64,000 bases of DNA from Ornithinicoccus hortensis (lineage in GTDB: Bacteria; Actinomycetota; Actinomycetes; Actinomycetales; Dermatophilaceae): contig NZ_VFOP01000001.1 of assembly GCF_006716185.1 (NCBI RefSeq), positions 1,116,001-1,180,000 of the forward strand, read 5' to 3'. A model generated the notes under the pieces. It saw only the letters and a program-made list of their open reading frames with translations. It ran no database searches and was not told the origin of the DNA. Position numbers and translations under genes: made by a program. Every line of letters begins with the position of its first letter. The first letter of the stretch is position 1. This document shows, piece after piece, positions 1-8,330 of this stretch.

Positions 1-1201
1 CGTCCAGCTCGGTCACCGCCGACTGGAGACGCTCCAGCACCTCCGGACGCACGGCCAGCCGGCTGGCCCCCTGCAGTTGCAGGCCGGTGGCGAACAACCG
101 CTGGATCACCAGGTCGTGCAGGTCCCGGGCGATCCGGTCACGGTCCTCCAGGAGCGCCAGGAGCCGTTGGTCGTTCTCCCGGTCCACCTGGTCCAGCACC
201 AGGGTGACCTGCAGCGAGAAGGCCCGCAACAGGTCCTGCCCCTGGGCCTCGCCCATCCCGGCCGGCGGGCGCCAGCCACTCACCACCAGGGCCACGACCT
301 GCCCGGAACGCGGGTGGACCGGGAGGACGGTCGTGCGGTCGCCCCGCGGGGCGGCGTCCGGCGCTGGCGGCGTCGCCGGGTCGGTCAGGTCCACCTGTTC
401 GCCCGTCGCCAGGCAGTGCTCGAGCGCCTCCCGCCGCGCGGCGAGGGACGCGGCGGCATCCGCGCCCGAGGCAGCCAGCACCTGTTGCCGGCCGGTCTCG
501 TCGACGGCCACGACCGCGACCGCGCCCGCTGCCGTGAGGTCGAGCAGGTGGGCGGTCACGGTGGGCAGCAGGACCTCGATGTCGACCTCGCTGAGCAGCT
601 CCCGCAGCACGTCCCAGATGCCCTCCATCACCTGCCGTTGGACGGCGTTGACGGAGCGCTCCTGCAGCGAGTCGATGACCGAGCCCGCGACGAGGGAGAG
701 CCCCTCGACCAGTTGCTCGTCCTCGACGGTGAACGGCTGGCCGTCGGCCTTCTCGGTCAGGTAGAGGTTGCCGTAGACCCGCTCGCCCACCCGCACCGGC
801 ATCCCCAGGAAGGTCCGCATCGGGGGGTGGCCGGGCGGGAAACCGGAGGAGTCCGGTGCCTGGGTCAGGTCGTCCAGGCGCACCGGGCGCGGGTCGTGGA
901 TCAGCCGCCCGAGCAGACCGCGGCCGCGCGGGAAGTCGCCGATCTCCGCCCGTTCCTGCTCGGTGAGGCCGTGCGTGATGAACCGTGCCAACCGGTCCGG
1001 CTCCCGCTCGTCGATCACGCCGAGGGCGCCGTAGCGGGCCCCGGAGGCCTCGCAGGCCAGCACGACGATCCGGTGCAGCACGGCGTCCAGGTCCGTGCCG
1101 GCGCCCAGGTCGTGCACGGCGGTCAGCAGCGTGCCCAGGCGGTGCGCGGTGTCGGAGCCGGGGGCGGGCACCCGGTCGTCCTCTGCGGTGGTGGCGTCCA
1201 C
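1..1201 (-). CDS. GAF-domain sensor histidine kinase, C-terminus cut by window edge
   Basis: Cytoplasmic two-component sensor kinase of the DevS/NarL-like group. About 400 residues are visible from the GTG at 1201. There are two GAF-like domains in tandem (roughly residues 15-165 and 195-335), then the dimerisation/phosphoacceptor helix RDLHDLVIQRLFATG near residue 375, whose H is the expected autophosphorylation site. The HATPase domain lies beyond the window. No membrane segment is seen, so the signal is probably sensed in the cytoplasm by the GAF domains; the ligand is unknown. An in-frame ATG at 1276 is possible, but the 24 codons it adds have low third-position GC and would leave only 39 bp to the divergent gene. 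GTG 1201 has no clear ribosome site, so the start is uncertain. Confidence 0.85.
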   Translation of the reverse strand, partial: MDATTAEDDRVPAPGSDTAHRLGTLLTAVHDLGAGTDLDAVLHRIVVLACEASGARYGALGVIDEREPDRLARFITHGLTEQERAEIGDFPRGRGLLGRLIHDPRPVRLDDLTQAPDSSGFPPGHPPMRTFLGMPVRVGERVYGNLYLTEKADGQPFTVEDEQLVEGLSLVAGSVIDSLQERSVNAVQRQVMEGIWDVLRELLSEVDIEVLLPTVTAHLLDLTAAGAVAVVAVDETGRQQVLAASGADAAASLAARREALEHCLATGEQVDLTDPATPPAPDAAPRGDRTTVLPVHPRSGQVVALVVSGWRPPAGMGEAQGQDLLRAFSLQVTLVLDQVDRENDQRLLALLEDRDRIARDLHDLVIQRLFATGLQLQGASRLAVRPEVLERLQSAVTELD

Positions 1202-1274
1202 CGGATGAACGCTACCGTCGCCGCGCCGGGAGCCGGAAGGACCCTCCGCGGCCGGCGCGACGTACCCTGCTGCC

Positions 1275-1319
1275 ATGAGTCGGGTCCGCGGTCTGCCGCA
1301 CGCCGGGGGCGCACGATGA
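1275..1319 (+). CDS. possible leaderless 14-codon upstream ORF
   Basis: TACCCT at 1263-1268 lies six bases before ATG 1275, the spacing of leaderless actinobacterial promoters. The frame runs 14 codons (starting MSRVRG) and its TGA overlaps the ATG of the membrane protein gene at 1316 as ATGA, which would couple their translation. Seen: spacing and overlap. Inferred: that it is translated. The peptide has no recognisable features. Confidence 0.3.
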   Translation: MSRVRGLPHAGGAR

Positions 1320-2371
1320 CCCCCCGTACCCGCCGACAGCTGGCCGGGGCCTGGGCGATGGTCCCGTTCGCGCTGCTCCTGGTGGGGGCGCGGGTGTGGC
1401 AGCCCCCGGGGGAGCTGCCGACCCGGTGGTCCGGCAGCTCCCCGGACGGCTTCACCGACGGTGGCACGGTGCTGCTCACGACGCTCACCGTGGCCGGCTT
1501 CTGCTCGATCCTGGCCGCGCTCGTCGCCCTGGTGCGGGTGTTCGTCCCGGGGCGGTGGTCCCGCTGGATCGTGGCCCTGTTGGCGACCGTGTCCGGTGCC
1601 GCGGCGGCCGCCTACGGCGTGGGTGCGTGGGCCACGTCGCTGGCCGGTTCGGCGGCAGCGGTCCACCCCTGGTGGGTGGCGCTCGTGGTCGTCCTGGCGG
1701 TGCTGTGCGGTGTCGTCGCGCACCGGGTGCACGGTCTGGAGGTGCCCTCGCGCGCGGAGCTGCTGCACGGCATACCGGAGCGGTCGCGGGTCGTCCCGGT
1801 CACCCGGCCGGACCCGGCGGTCGGTCGAGCGGCCGCGGGGGGCGACGGCGACGAACGGGCACCCGGGGAGTGGACCGGGCGGTCGGCCTCCCGGCTCCTG
1901 GTGGGGCTGAGCATCTACACCGGCCTGGTCTTCGCGGTGTGCGTGGCCCTCCTGCTGTTCGGCGGGCCGCACTACCGGCTGTTGCTGGTCGCCGTGCTGG
2001 TGGTCGGGGTGCCGCTGACCCTCTTCGTGCTGGCCTGGTCACGGGTCCGCGTCGTGGTCGACGCCGGGGGTCTGCGGGTCCGTTCCGAGCGGCTGCCGGT
2101 GACCCTGATGCGGGTGCGCCCCGCCGAGGTGCTCGGCGTCCAGGTGCTGGACGTCGACCCGATGGCCTGGGGCGGCTACGGGCTGCGGGCGACCGCCGGT
2201 GCCACGGCATACATCGTCCACGGGGGTGACGCGCTCGTGGTGCACCGTGCCAACGGCCGGCGGCTCGCCCTCGAGTGCGTCGAGGGCGAGCCGCGGGTCG
2301 GTGCTGCCGTGTTGCTGCGGGTGGCCGGTCAGGCGCTGGCGGACGCGCGCTCCGGCTCGGCGGTCGGCTGA
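1316..2371 (+). CDS. DUF1648-type multi-pass membrane protein with C-terminal PH-like domain
   Basis: Membrane protein of 351 residues. The N-terminal third has the DUF1648-like pattern: one hydrophobic helix, then ELPTRWSGSSPDGF, then further helices. About five to six membrane segments lie between residues 10 and 240. The C-terminal ~110 residues (from VRVVVDAGGLRVRSERLP) form a beta-rich soluble region resembling a PH-like domain. Function is unknown for the family. The start is ATG 1316; the reading frame is open upstream to 77, but there it is only antisense to the kinase gene. Its 3' end overlaps the convergent MMPL gene by 43 bp. Confidence 0.75.
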   Translation: MTPRTRRQLAGAWAMVPFALLLVGARVWQPPGELPTRWSGSSPDGFTDGGTVLLTTLTVAGFCSILAALVALVRVFVPGRWSRWIVALLATVSGAAAAAYGVGAWATSLAGSAAAVHPWWVALVVVLAVLCGVVAHRVHGLEVPSRAELLHGIPERSRVVPVTRPDPAVGRAAAGGDGDERAPGEWTGRSASRLLVGLSIYTGLVFAVCVALLLFGGPHYRLLLVAVLVVGVPLTLFVLAWSRVRVVVDAGGLRVRSERLPVTLMRVRPAEVLGVQVLDVDPMAWGGYGLRATAGATAYIVHGGDALVVHRANGRRLALECVEGEPRVGAAVLLRVAGQALADARSGSAVG

Positions 2372-4899
2372 CCCTGCGCCACCCCGAGGGCGCGCTCCAG
2401 CTTGGCGCCCTCGACGTCGACCTCGGGCAGCAGCCGGTCCAACCATCGGGGGAGGGACCAGGCCCGCTCGCCGAGCAGGCTCAGCACGGCCGGGGTCAGC
2501 GTCATCCGCACCAGGAAGGCGTCGACCAGCACCCCGACCGCGAGGCCCAGACCGATCGGACGGATCATCATCAACTCGGCGAAGGCGAACCCGCCGAACA
2601 CCGAGATCATGATGATCGCCGCCGCGGTGACCACGCGGGCGCTGTGGTTGAAGCCGCTGACCACGGCGCGGCGGGCGTCCTCGCCGTGCACGTGCGCCTC
2701 GCGCATCGCGGTGACCAGGAACACCTGGTAGTCCATGGCCAGCCCGAACAGGACGCCGATCAGCAGGATCGGCAGGAAGCTCAGGATCGGGCCGGGGTCG
2801 TTGACCCCGAAGAACGAGCCGAGCACGCCCCACTGGAAGACCGCCACGACCACCCCGAAGGCGGCGCCGATCGAGAGCAGGAAGCCCGCGGTGGCCAGCA
2901 GCGGCACCAGCACCGACCGGAAGACCAGGAGCATCAGCACGATCGACAGCCCGACGACCACCAGCAGGTAGACCGGCAGGGCGTCGGCCAGCTTCTGTGA
3001 GATGTCGATGTTGGCCACGGTCTGACCGGTCAGGCCCAGCTCCATGTCGTTGTCGGCCCCGATCCGGTCCGCGGCGGAGTCCAGGGACCGGACGAGGTCG
3101 ACCGTCTCCTGCTCGGCGGGACCGCTCTTGGGCACGATCTGGAAGGCCAGGGTCGTGCGGTCGTCGCTGACCCCGAACGGCACGACGTAGCTGGTGCCGT
3201 TCACCTGGGCCAGGTCCTCGCCGATCTCGACCTGCGCGGTCATCAGCGCCGTCTCACCCTCGGCGAGCGGCTCGTCGAGGGTCGCGACCGCGACGATCGG
3301 CCCGTTGGCGCCCGCCCCGAAGTTCTCCCGGGTCAGGTCGTAGGCCTGGTATGCCGTGGTCTCGGCGCCCTCGGACCCGCCGTCGGGCAGCCCGAGCCGC
3401 AGGTCGGTGACCGGGAAGGCGGCGACCGCGACGACGGCGACCACGCCCAGGATGGACAGCCACGGGTGCCGCTGCACGAGCGCGGCCCACCCGCGGGGGG
3501 TCGCCTGCTCCTCGGGGTCCAGGTGCTTGGCCTTGCCCCGGGAGCGGCCGAGCGCGCGGTGGCCCAGCAGGCTGAGAATGGCCGGGGTGAGAGTGATCGC
3601 GACCAGCACCGCGACGACCACGGTGCCCGCGGCGACCAGGCCCATGACGCCCAGGAACGGGACGCCCGTGACGACGAGGGCCGCGAGGGCGATGATCACC
3701 GTCAGCCCGGCGAAGGTCACCGCGTTGCCGGAGGTGCCGTTGGCCAGCGCGATCGAGTCCACCACGCCCATCCCCTGGCGCAGCTGTCCCCGGTGGCGGT
3801 TGATCAGGAACAGTGAGTAGTCGATGCCCACCGCCAGTCCCAGCATCAGGGCCAGGGCGGGCGTCACGGAGTTCATCTGGACGAAGGCGGTCAGGCCCAT
3901 CGCGGCACCGACCCCGACGCCCACCCCCACCAGGGCCATCACCAGCGGGAGACCGGCGACCAGCAGGCCACCGAGCATCACCAGCAGGACGACCGCCGCG
4001 ACGACCAGGCCGACGACCTCCGCCGGGCCCATCACGCTGCTCAGGTCCTGGGTGATCACCTGGCTGTACTCCACGCCCACCCCGGCGTCGTCCAGCTGGC
4101 TGCCGATCTCCTGCAGCTCCTTGCCGGTCTCCGGGTCCAGGTCGGTGGCCTCGCCGTCGAACTGCACCTGGGCCAGCGCCACGGTGTTGTCCTCGTTGAC
4201 GAAGCGGAGCCCGTCGCTGAGGGCGCTGAACCGCTGGCCCAGCGCCAGGCTCTCCCGCCCCTTGTCGATCTCCTGCTGCGCGGAGTCGAGTTCGTCGCGG
4301 CCGGCGTCCAGCTCGGCCTGGCCATCGGTCAGCTGTTGGTCCGCGGCGTCCAGCTCTGCCTCGGCCTGGGCCACCATGTCGGCGGGCAGCTGGTCCCGGT
4401 TGGCCTCGAGCTGCTCGCGGCCGGACTCCCACTGGGCGCGGCCCGCATCGATCTCGGCCTGTCCCGCGGCGAGGTCCTCCCGCCCCTTGTCGATCTCGGC
4501 CTGGCCGTCGTCCAGGTCCGCGGTGCCGGACTTGAGATCCTCGGCGCCGGCGTCGATGTCGTCCTGCGTGGCGAACGGGTCGACGACGTCCGCGACCCCG
4601 TCGACGTCGCGCCACTCCTCCAGGACCGTGGCGATCGCCTGGCGCTGGGCGTCGTCGAAGCCGTCCTCGCTGGTGAACACGACCGGGCCCATGGCTCCCG
4701 CGGCCTCGGGTATCTCCTGCTTGAGGTCCTCCAGGACGGTCTGGAACCGGCTGTCCGGCATGGTGAACTCGTTGGTCAGCGGCTTCATGAACACCGCGGC
4801 GGAGGTGCCCGCGGCGGCGATGATCACGATCCAGGCCGTGAGGGTGCGCCACGGGTGCTGGGCGCACCAACGTCCGAGGCGGTGCAGGAGGGATGCCAC
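2329..4899 (-). CDS. MMPL/RND-family exporter
   Basis: Inner-membrane exporter of 856 residues with the two-fold MMPL architecture of about 12 membrane helices. The first helix (WRTLTAWIVIIAAAGTSAAV) is followed by a large extracellular loop, residues ~35-270. The paired transmembrane signatures GIDYSLFLINRHR (first half) and AMDYQVFLVTAMRE (second half) are present. The loop carries degenerate 11-residue repeats of the type DxGQAEIDKGRxx that should form a coiled coil. The start is GTG 4899 with AAAGGA about seven bases upstream. It lies 115 bp downstream of the TetR gene on the same strand and is probably co-transcribed with it and repressed by it. Substrate unknown: a lipid, siderophore or drug is possible. 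Confidence 0.92.
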   Translation of the reverse strand: MASLLHRLGRWCAQHPWRTLTAWIVIIAAAGTSAAVFMKPLTNEFTMPDSRFQTVLEDLKQEIPEAAGAMGPVVFTSEDGFDDAQRQAIATVLEEWRDVDGVADVVDPFATQDDIDAGAEDLKSGTADLDDGQAEIDKGREDLAAGQAEIDAGRAQWESGREQLEANRDQLPADMVAQAEAELDAADQQLTDGQAELDAGRDELDSAQQEIDKGRESLALGQRFSALSDGLRFVNEDNTVALAQVQFDGEATDLDPETGKELQEIGSQLDDAGVGVEYSQVITQDLSSVMGPAEVVGLVVAAVVLLVMLGGLLVAGLPLVMALVGVGVGVGAAMGLTAFVQMNSVTPALALMLGLAVGIDYSLFLINRHRGQLRQGMGVVDSIALANGTSGNAVTFAGLTVIIALAALVVTGVPFLGVMGLVAAGTVVVAVLVAITLTPAILSLLGHRALGRSRGKAKHLDPEEQATPRGWAALVQRHPWLSILGVVAVVAVAAFPVTDLRLGLPDGGSEGAETTAYQAYDLTRENFGAGANGPIVAVATLDEPLAEGETALMTAQVEIGEDLAQVNGTSYVVPFGVSDDRTTLAFQIVPKSGPAEQETVDLVRSLDSAADRIGADNDMELGLTGQTVANIDISQKLADALPVYLLVVVGLSIVLMLLVFRSVLVPLLATAGFLLSIGAAFGVVVAVFQWGVLGSFFGVNDPGPILSFLPILLIGVLFGLAMDYQVFLVTAMREAHVHGEDARRAVVSGFNHSARVVTAAAIIMISVFGGFAFAELMMIRPIGLGLAVGVLVDAFLVRMTLTPAVLSLLGERAWSLPRWLDRLLPEVDVEGAKLERALGVAQGQPTAEPERASASA

Positions 4900-5014
4900 G
4901 GTGGTCCTTTCGGTCGGCCCGGGGGCGGCCCGTGCCAGGTGTCGTGCGGTCTGAGGTCTCGGTGTGAGGTCTAGGTCTGGGGTGTGGGGTCCGGGCGGCC
5001 GGCGGCCGCGGTGG

Positions 5015-5638
5015 TTAGGTCGTCCACCCGCTCCGGGCGTGCGCCAGGGCGCGCAGCATCAGGGTGTTGAACTCGGCGATGGCCGCCTCGTCGACGGTGT
5101 CCCCCACCCGCTCGACCCAGGCGGCCTCGACGGCCTCGAACATCCCCATGATGGCCGCGGCGAGGGTGGCGGTGTGCAGCGCGTCCCCGGCGCCGTCCCG
5201 CCGGGCGAGCAGGTTCTCGAGCCAGCCGCGGTGGTGCTGCCAGACGTTGAGCTCGACGGCAGATGGCCGACCTGCACGCCGACCGCCGGTCCGTTCGGTG
5301 GAGCAGGCCAGCGCATGCATCCAGGTCAGCAGGTCCACGCCGAGGGGTGAGGCCTCCACGGCCCGCGTGAGGGCGGTGAGCTGGTCCTCTTCGGCCGGTC
5401 GGGCGAGGAAGGCCTCCGCGACGGCCCCGAGCGGTGCGGAGGTGCCCTCGGCCAGGGCCGCCTCGATGCTGGGGAAGTAGTTGAAGAAGGTGCGTCGGGA
5501 GACCCCCGCCGTCTCGGTCACGTCCTCGACGGTGAGCGCCTCGACGCCGTGCGCGGAGACGTGCGACCGGAGGGCGCTCAGCAGTGCCTCCCGGGTGCGC
5601 GCCTTGTTCTGCTCGCGCCGGCTGGTGGTCGTGGTCAC
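5015..5638 (-). CDS. TetR/AcrR-family transcriptional repressor
   Basis: Protein of 207 residues with an N-terminal helix-turn-helix (LTVEDVTETAGVSRRTFFNY, residues ~30-50) and an all-helical ligand-binding C-terminal domain. The start is GTG 5638: TACGCT sits exactly six bases before it (5645-5650) and TTGCAC 18 bases further up (5669-5674), which fits a leaderless transcript. The longer frame from 5665 would begin inside the operator. It probably represses itself and the MMPL exporter downstream; the inducer is unknown. Confidence 0.9.
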   Translation of the reverse strand: MTTTTSRREQNKARTREALLSALRSHVSAHGVEALTVEDVTETAGVSRRTFFNYFPSIEAALAEGTSAPLGAVAEAFLARPAEEDQLTALTRAVEASPLGVDLLTWMHALACSTERTGGRRAGRPSAVELNVWQHHRGWLENLLARRDGAGDALHTATLAAAIMGMFEAVEAAWVERVGDTVDEAAIAEFNTLMLRALAHARSGWTT

Positions 5639-5644
5639 GGGTCG

Positions 5645-5692
5645 AGCGTAGAAGCCGCTTTGCACTCAGTGCAAATCTGCACAGGGTGCAAA
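5645..5692 (-). promoter_or_regulatory. tetR promoter with two tandem operators
   Basis: Operator 1, TTTGCAC-TCA-GTGCAAA, is a perfect 7-bp inverted repeat at 5659-5675. Operator 2, TCTGCAC-AGG-GTGCAAA, directly abuts it at 5676-5692 with one mismatch. The centres are 17 bp apart. On the minus strand the inferred -35 (TTGCAC, 5669-5674) lies inside operator 1 and the -10 (TACGCT, 5645-5650) follows after 18 bp, so bound repressor would block polymerase. The binding itself is inferred. Confidence 0.75.
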
Positions 5693-5708
5693 GTGTGTGA
5701 CCTTGCTC

Positions 5709-6080
5709 TCAGCCGGTCGGCACCTGGTCGCCGGTCTCGTAGCGCACGACCGACCGGAGACATCCGTCGGCGACCCGGAAGACGACCCAGGTCGGGGTGG
5801 GTTCGGTCGGGGCGGGGAAGGGCACGTTGTCGGCGGTCCACCGGGCCAGCTCCTCGACGACCACCCGGCCCGGGGTGGTCGCGTCCTCGGTGATCTCGTG
5901 CTGTGGGTCCAGCCGGATCCCGGAACGGCTCAGCCAGCCGCGCATCAGGTCGTGTCCGGAGCCGGTGCCCCGCGGCCCGCCGACCTCGACCTCGGGGTGG
6001 CAGCAGGCCACGGCTGCCTCGATGTCGCCGGCGTTCACCGCCTCGTGCCACCGGGTCACGGTCTCCGCTGCTCCTCGCAT
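5709..6080 (-). CDS. SnoaL/NTF2-like fold protein
   Basis: A small protein of 123 residues with the cone-shaped NTF2/SnoaL pattern: an N-terminal helix (VTRWHEAVNAGDIEAAVACC), then HPEVEVGGPRGTGSGHD, then alternating strands ending in a VVRYE strand. Members include polyketide cyclases, limonene epoxide hydrolases and uncharacterised ligand-binding proteins. No catalytic assignment is possible here. The ATG at 6080 is preceded six bases upstream by CAGGCT, a weak candidate leaderless -10. It stands alone upstream of the tetR operators. Confidence 0.75.
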   Translation of the reverse strand: MRGAAETVTRWHEAVNAGDIEAAVACCHPEVEVGGPRGTGSGHDLMRGWLSRSGIRLDPQHEITEDATTPGRVVVEELARWTADNVPFPAPTEPTPTWVVFRVADGCLRSVVRYETGDQVPTG

Positions 6081-6109
6081 GGGGTCAGCCTGACGGCTGG
6101 GGCGGGTCC

Positions 6110-6178
6110 GGGCAAGCCGCAGGGACGCGACGTCGGGCGAGCCGCAGGGACGCGACGCCGGGCGAGCCGCAGGGACGG
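6110..6178. repeat. 25-bp tandem repeat, nearly three copies
   Basis: Units begin at 6110, 6135 and 6160. Each opens GGGC(A/G)AGCCGCAGGGACG, and the third is shortened. The array fills most of the gap between the NTF2-like gene start and the end of rarD. Nothing shows a function. Confidence 0.8.
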
Positions 6179-6207
6179 CGGGCGACTGCGACCCTCGACC
6201 CGGCGGA

Positions 6208-7182
6208 CTAGATGGCGGCGCCCTGGGCTGCCCGGGCCAGGCGCCGCGAGCGGCCGGCTGCGTGCACCGAGTCGACCGTCAGGACCACCAGGGCGGCCCA
6301 GACCAGGGCGAACCCGATCCAGCGGGAGGTGGGCATCACCTCGCCCAGCAGCAGCACGCCGCAGAGCAGCTGCAGCACCGGGGTGATGAACTGCAGCATC
6401 CCGATCGTCACCAGCGGCACGCGCCTTGCGGCGCCCGCGAAGAGGAGCAGCGGGATGACGGTGGCCACGCCGCACGAGACGAGGAGGGCGATGTGTCCGG
6501 CCCCCTCGGTGGTGAAGGTCGCGTCCCCGGCGAGCTGGATCCAGACCAGCAGCGCGACCGCGAACGGGGCCAGCAGGAGGGTCTCGCCGGACAGCGACTG
6601 CCAGGCCGTCAGGGTGTCCCCGACCCGCTTCTTGAGCAGCCCGTAGGCGGCGAAGGAGAAGGCCAGGCTGAACGACACCCAGGGTGGGCGGCCGTAGTCG
6701 AGGGTCAGGTAGCAGGCGGCCACCGTGCCGATCCCGACGGCGACCCACTGCCAGGGACGCAACCCCTCCTTGAGCACCAGGACCCCCAGGCCGACCGTCA
6801 CCAGCGGGTTGAGGAAGTAGCCGAGCGCGGCCTCGGTCACGTGCCCGGTGAGGACGGCGAAGATGTAGACGGTCCAGTTGGCCGCGATCAGCGCCCCGGC
6901 CAGGCCGACGGTGAGCGCCTGGCGCGGGGTGCGCAGCAGGGTCGCGAACCACCGGAACTGGCCCATCACGGCCATCGCCACCAGGCACAGCACCAGCGAC
7001 CAGACGATCCGGTGCCCCAGGATCTCCAGCGGGCCGGCCGGCTTCAGCGAGGCGAAGTAGAGCGGGAAGGCGCCCCACAGGCCGTAGGCGGTCAGTCCGT
7101 AGAGCGTGCCCCGGCGCAGCGTTGAGGAGGCGTCGTTCCCAGGGTTCGGTGCCGGTGCCGGCGACGGGGTGCGATCGGTCAA
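6208..7182 (-). CDS. rarD: RarD-type EamA-family drug/metabolite transporter
   Basis: Inner-membrane protein of 324 residues with ten predicted helices in two EamA repeats. RarD hallmarks are visible: YGLWGAFPLYFASLKP near the N-terminus, LEILGHRIVWS, AANWTVYIFAV and LGYFLNPLVTVGLGV. The substrate of RarD proteins is not settled. The start is TTG 7182, which overlaps the korB stop as TTGA. It therefore looks translationally coupled to korAB and may form an operon tail, although a link with 2-oxoglutarate oxidation is not obvious. Confidence 0.9.
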   Translation of the reverse strand: MTDRTPSPAPAPNPGNDASSTLRRGTLYGLTAYGLWGAFPLYFASLKPAGPLEILGHRIVWSLVLCLVAMAVMGQFRWFATLLRTPRQALTVGLAGALIAANWTVYIFAVLTGHVTEAALGYFLNPLVTVGLGVLVLKEGLRPWQWVAVGIGTVAACYLTLDYGRPPWVSFSLAFSFAAYGLLKKRVGDTLTAWQSLSGETLLLAPFAVALLVWIQLAGDATFTTEGAGHIALLVSCGVATVIPLLLFAGAARRVPLVTIGMLQFITPVLQLLCGVLLLGEVMPTSRWIGFALVWAALVVLTVDSVHAAGRSRRLARAAQGAAI

Positions 7183-8330
7183 GCGTCCACGGTCCAGGTG
7201 TCGTTGCCGTGGAGCAGGGTGGTGAGGTCGGAGGCGTCGGTGGGGCCGCCGGCGGCGAGGCGGGCGGCGTCGACCTGGGCGCGGACCTGGTCGTCGTAGG
7301 TGGGGCGGTCGATGGTGCGGTAGATGCCCATGGGGACGTGGGCCATGGTGGGGGTGTCGAGGCGGGAGAGGGCGAAGGCGTGGGTGGGGTCGGGGTCGGT
7401 CGGGTCGTGGACGACGACCTGGTCGCGGGTGGGGCCGTCTGGGGTGTCGATGGTGTCCTCGGGCACGACGGTGAGGCGGCCGGTGGCGGCGTCGCGGACG
7501 GTGATGTGGGCGCCGTCAGGGTGCTCGGGGTCGCCGAACCTGAGGGGCTCCCCGGGGGTGAGGTGGCCGATGCGGGCGGCCGCACTGTCGCGGTCCTTCA
7601 GGAGCTGGAAGGCGCCGTCGTTGAAGATGGGGCAGTTCTGGTAGATCTCGACGAGGGCCGTGCCGCGGTGCGCGGCGGCGGCGGACAGGACCTCGGTGAG
7701 GTGCTTGCGGTCGGAGTCCATGGTGCGGGCCACGAAGGTGGCCTCGGCGCCCAGCGCCAGGGAGATCGGGTTGAAAGGTTGGTCCACCGAGCCGGTGGGG
7801 GTGGACTTGGTGACCGTGCCGATCTCGGAGGTGGGGGAGTACTGGCCCTTGGTGAGGCCGTAGATCTTGTTGTTGAACAGCAGGATGGTCAGGTTCACGT
7901 TGCGGCGCATCGCGTGGATGAGGTGGTTGCCGCCGATGGAGAGGGCGTCGCCGTCGCCGGTGATCACCCAGACGGACAGGTCCGGCCGGGCGGTGGCCAG
8001 CCCGGTCGCGATGGCGGGGGCGCGGCCGTGGATGGAGTGCATGCCGTAGGTGTTCAGGTAGTACGGGAAGCGCGAGGAGCAGCCGATCCCGGAGATGAAC
8101 ACGATGTTCTCCCGGGCCAGTCCGAGCTGGGGCAGGAAGGACTGGACCGAGGCGAGGACGGCGTAGTCTCCGCAGCCGGGGCACCAGCGCACCTCCTGGT
8201 CGGAGGTGAAGTCCTTCTTGGTCTGGGCGGGGGCGTCCGGGTCCAGCGTCGGCACCCCGTGGGTGCCGGGGAAGGGGAGGTCGGCGTTCTCGTGGTGGCC
8301 GTGGTGTGCGTGCTGGTCGGTGGTGCTCAT
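7179..8330 (-). CDS. korB: 2-oxoglutarate:ferredoxin oxidoreductase, beta subunit
   Basis: Beta subunit of 383 residues. It carries thiamine diphosphate and the iron-sulfur cluster that pass electrons from oxidative decarboxylation of 2-oxoglutarate to ferredoxin, giving succinyl-CoA. Visible features are the CxxC cluster ligands in RWCPGCGDYAVL, a further Cys in SGIGCSSRFPYY, the TPP/Mg motif GDGDALSIGGNH...NNKIYGLTKGQ, and a late NCPIFN cysteine. An unusually His-rich N-terminal tail and a ~90-residue C-terminal extension flank the core. The ATG at 8330 overlaps the korA stop (ATGA). Pairing with a two-domain KorA matches actinobacterial KorAB. Confidence 0.95.
   Translation of the reverse strand: MSTTDQHAHHGHHENADLPFPGTHGVPTLDPDAPAQTKKDFTSDQEVRWCPGCGDYAVLASVQSFLPQLGLARENIVFISGIGCSSRFPYYLNTYGMHSIHGRAPAIATGLATARPDLSVWVITGDGDALSIGGNHLIHAMRRNVNLTILLFNNKIYGLTKGQYSPTSEIGTVTKSTPTGSVDQPFNPISLALGAEATFVARTMDSDRKHLTEVLSAAAAHRGTALVEIYQNCPIFNDGAFQLLKDRDSAAARIGHLTPGEPLRFGDPEHPDGAHITVRDAATGRLTVVPEDTIDTPDGPTRDQVVVHDPTDPDPTHAFALSRLDTPTMAHVPMGIYRTIDRPTYDDQVRAQVDAARLAAGGPTDASDLTTLLHGNDTWTVDA

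Noticed and set aside
77-1315. A long open frame on the + strand upstream of the membrane protein gene
   Set aside because: It is antisense to the histidine kinase, which shows real GAF and phosphoacceptor motifs; the + strand protein is a low-complexity Arg/Gly/Val shadow caused by high GC3.
6110-6178. CRISPR-like array
   Set aside because: The copies are contiguous without spacers and there are no cas genes; it is a plain tandem repeat.
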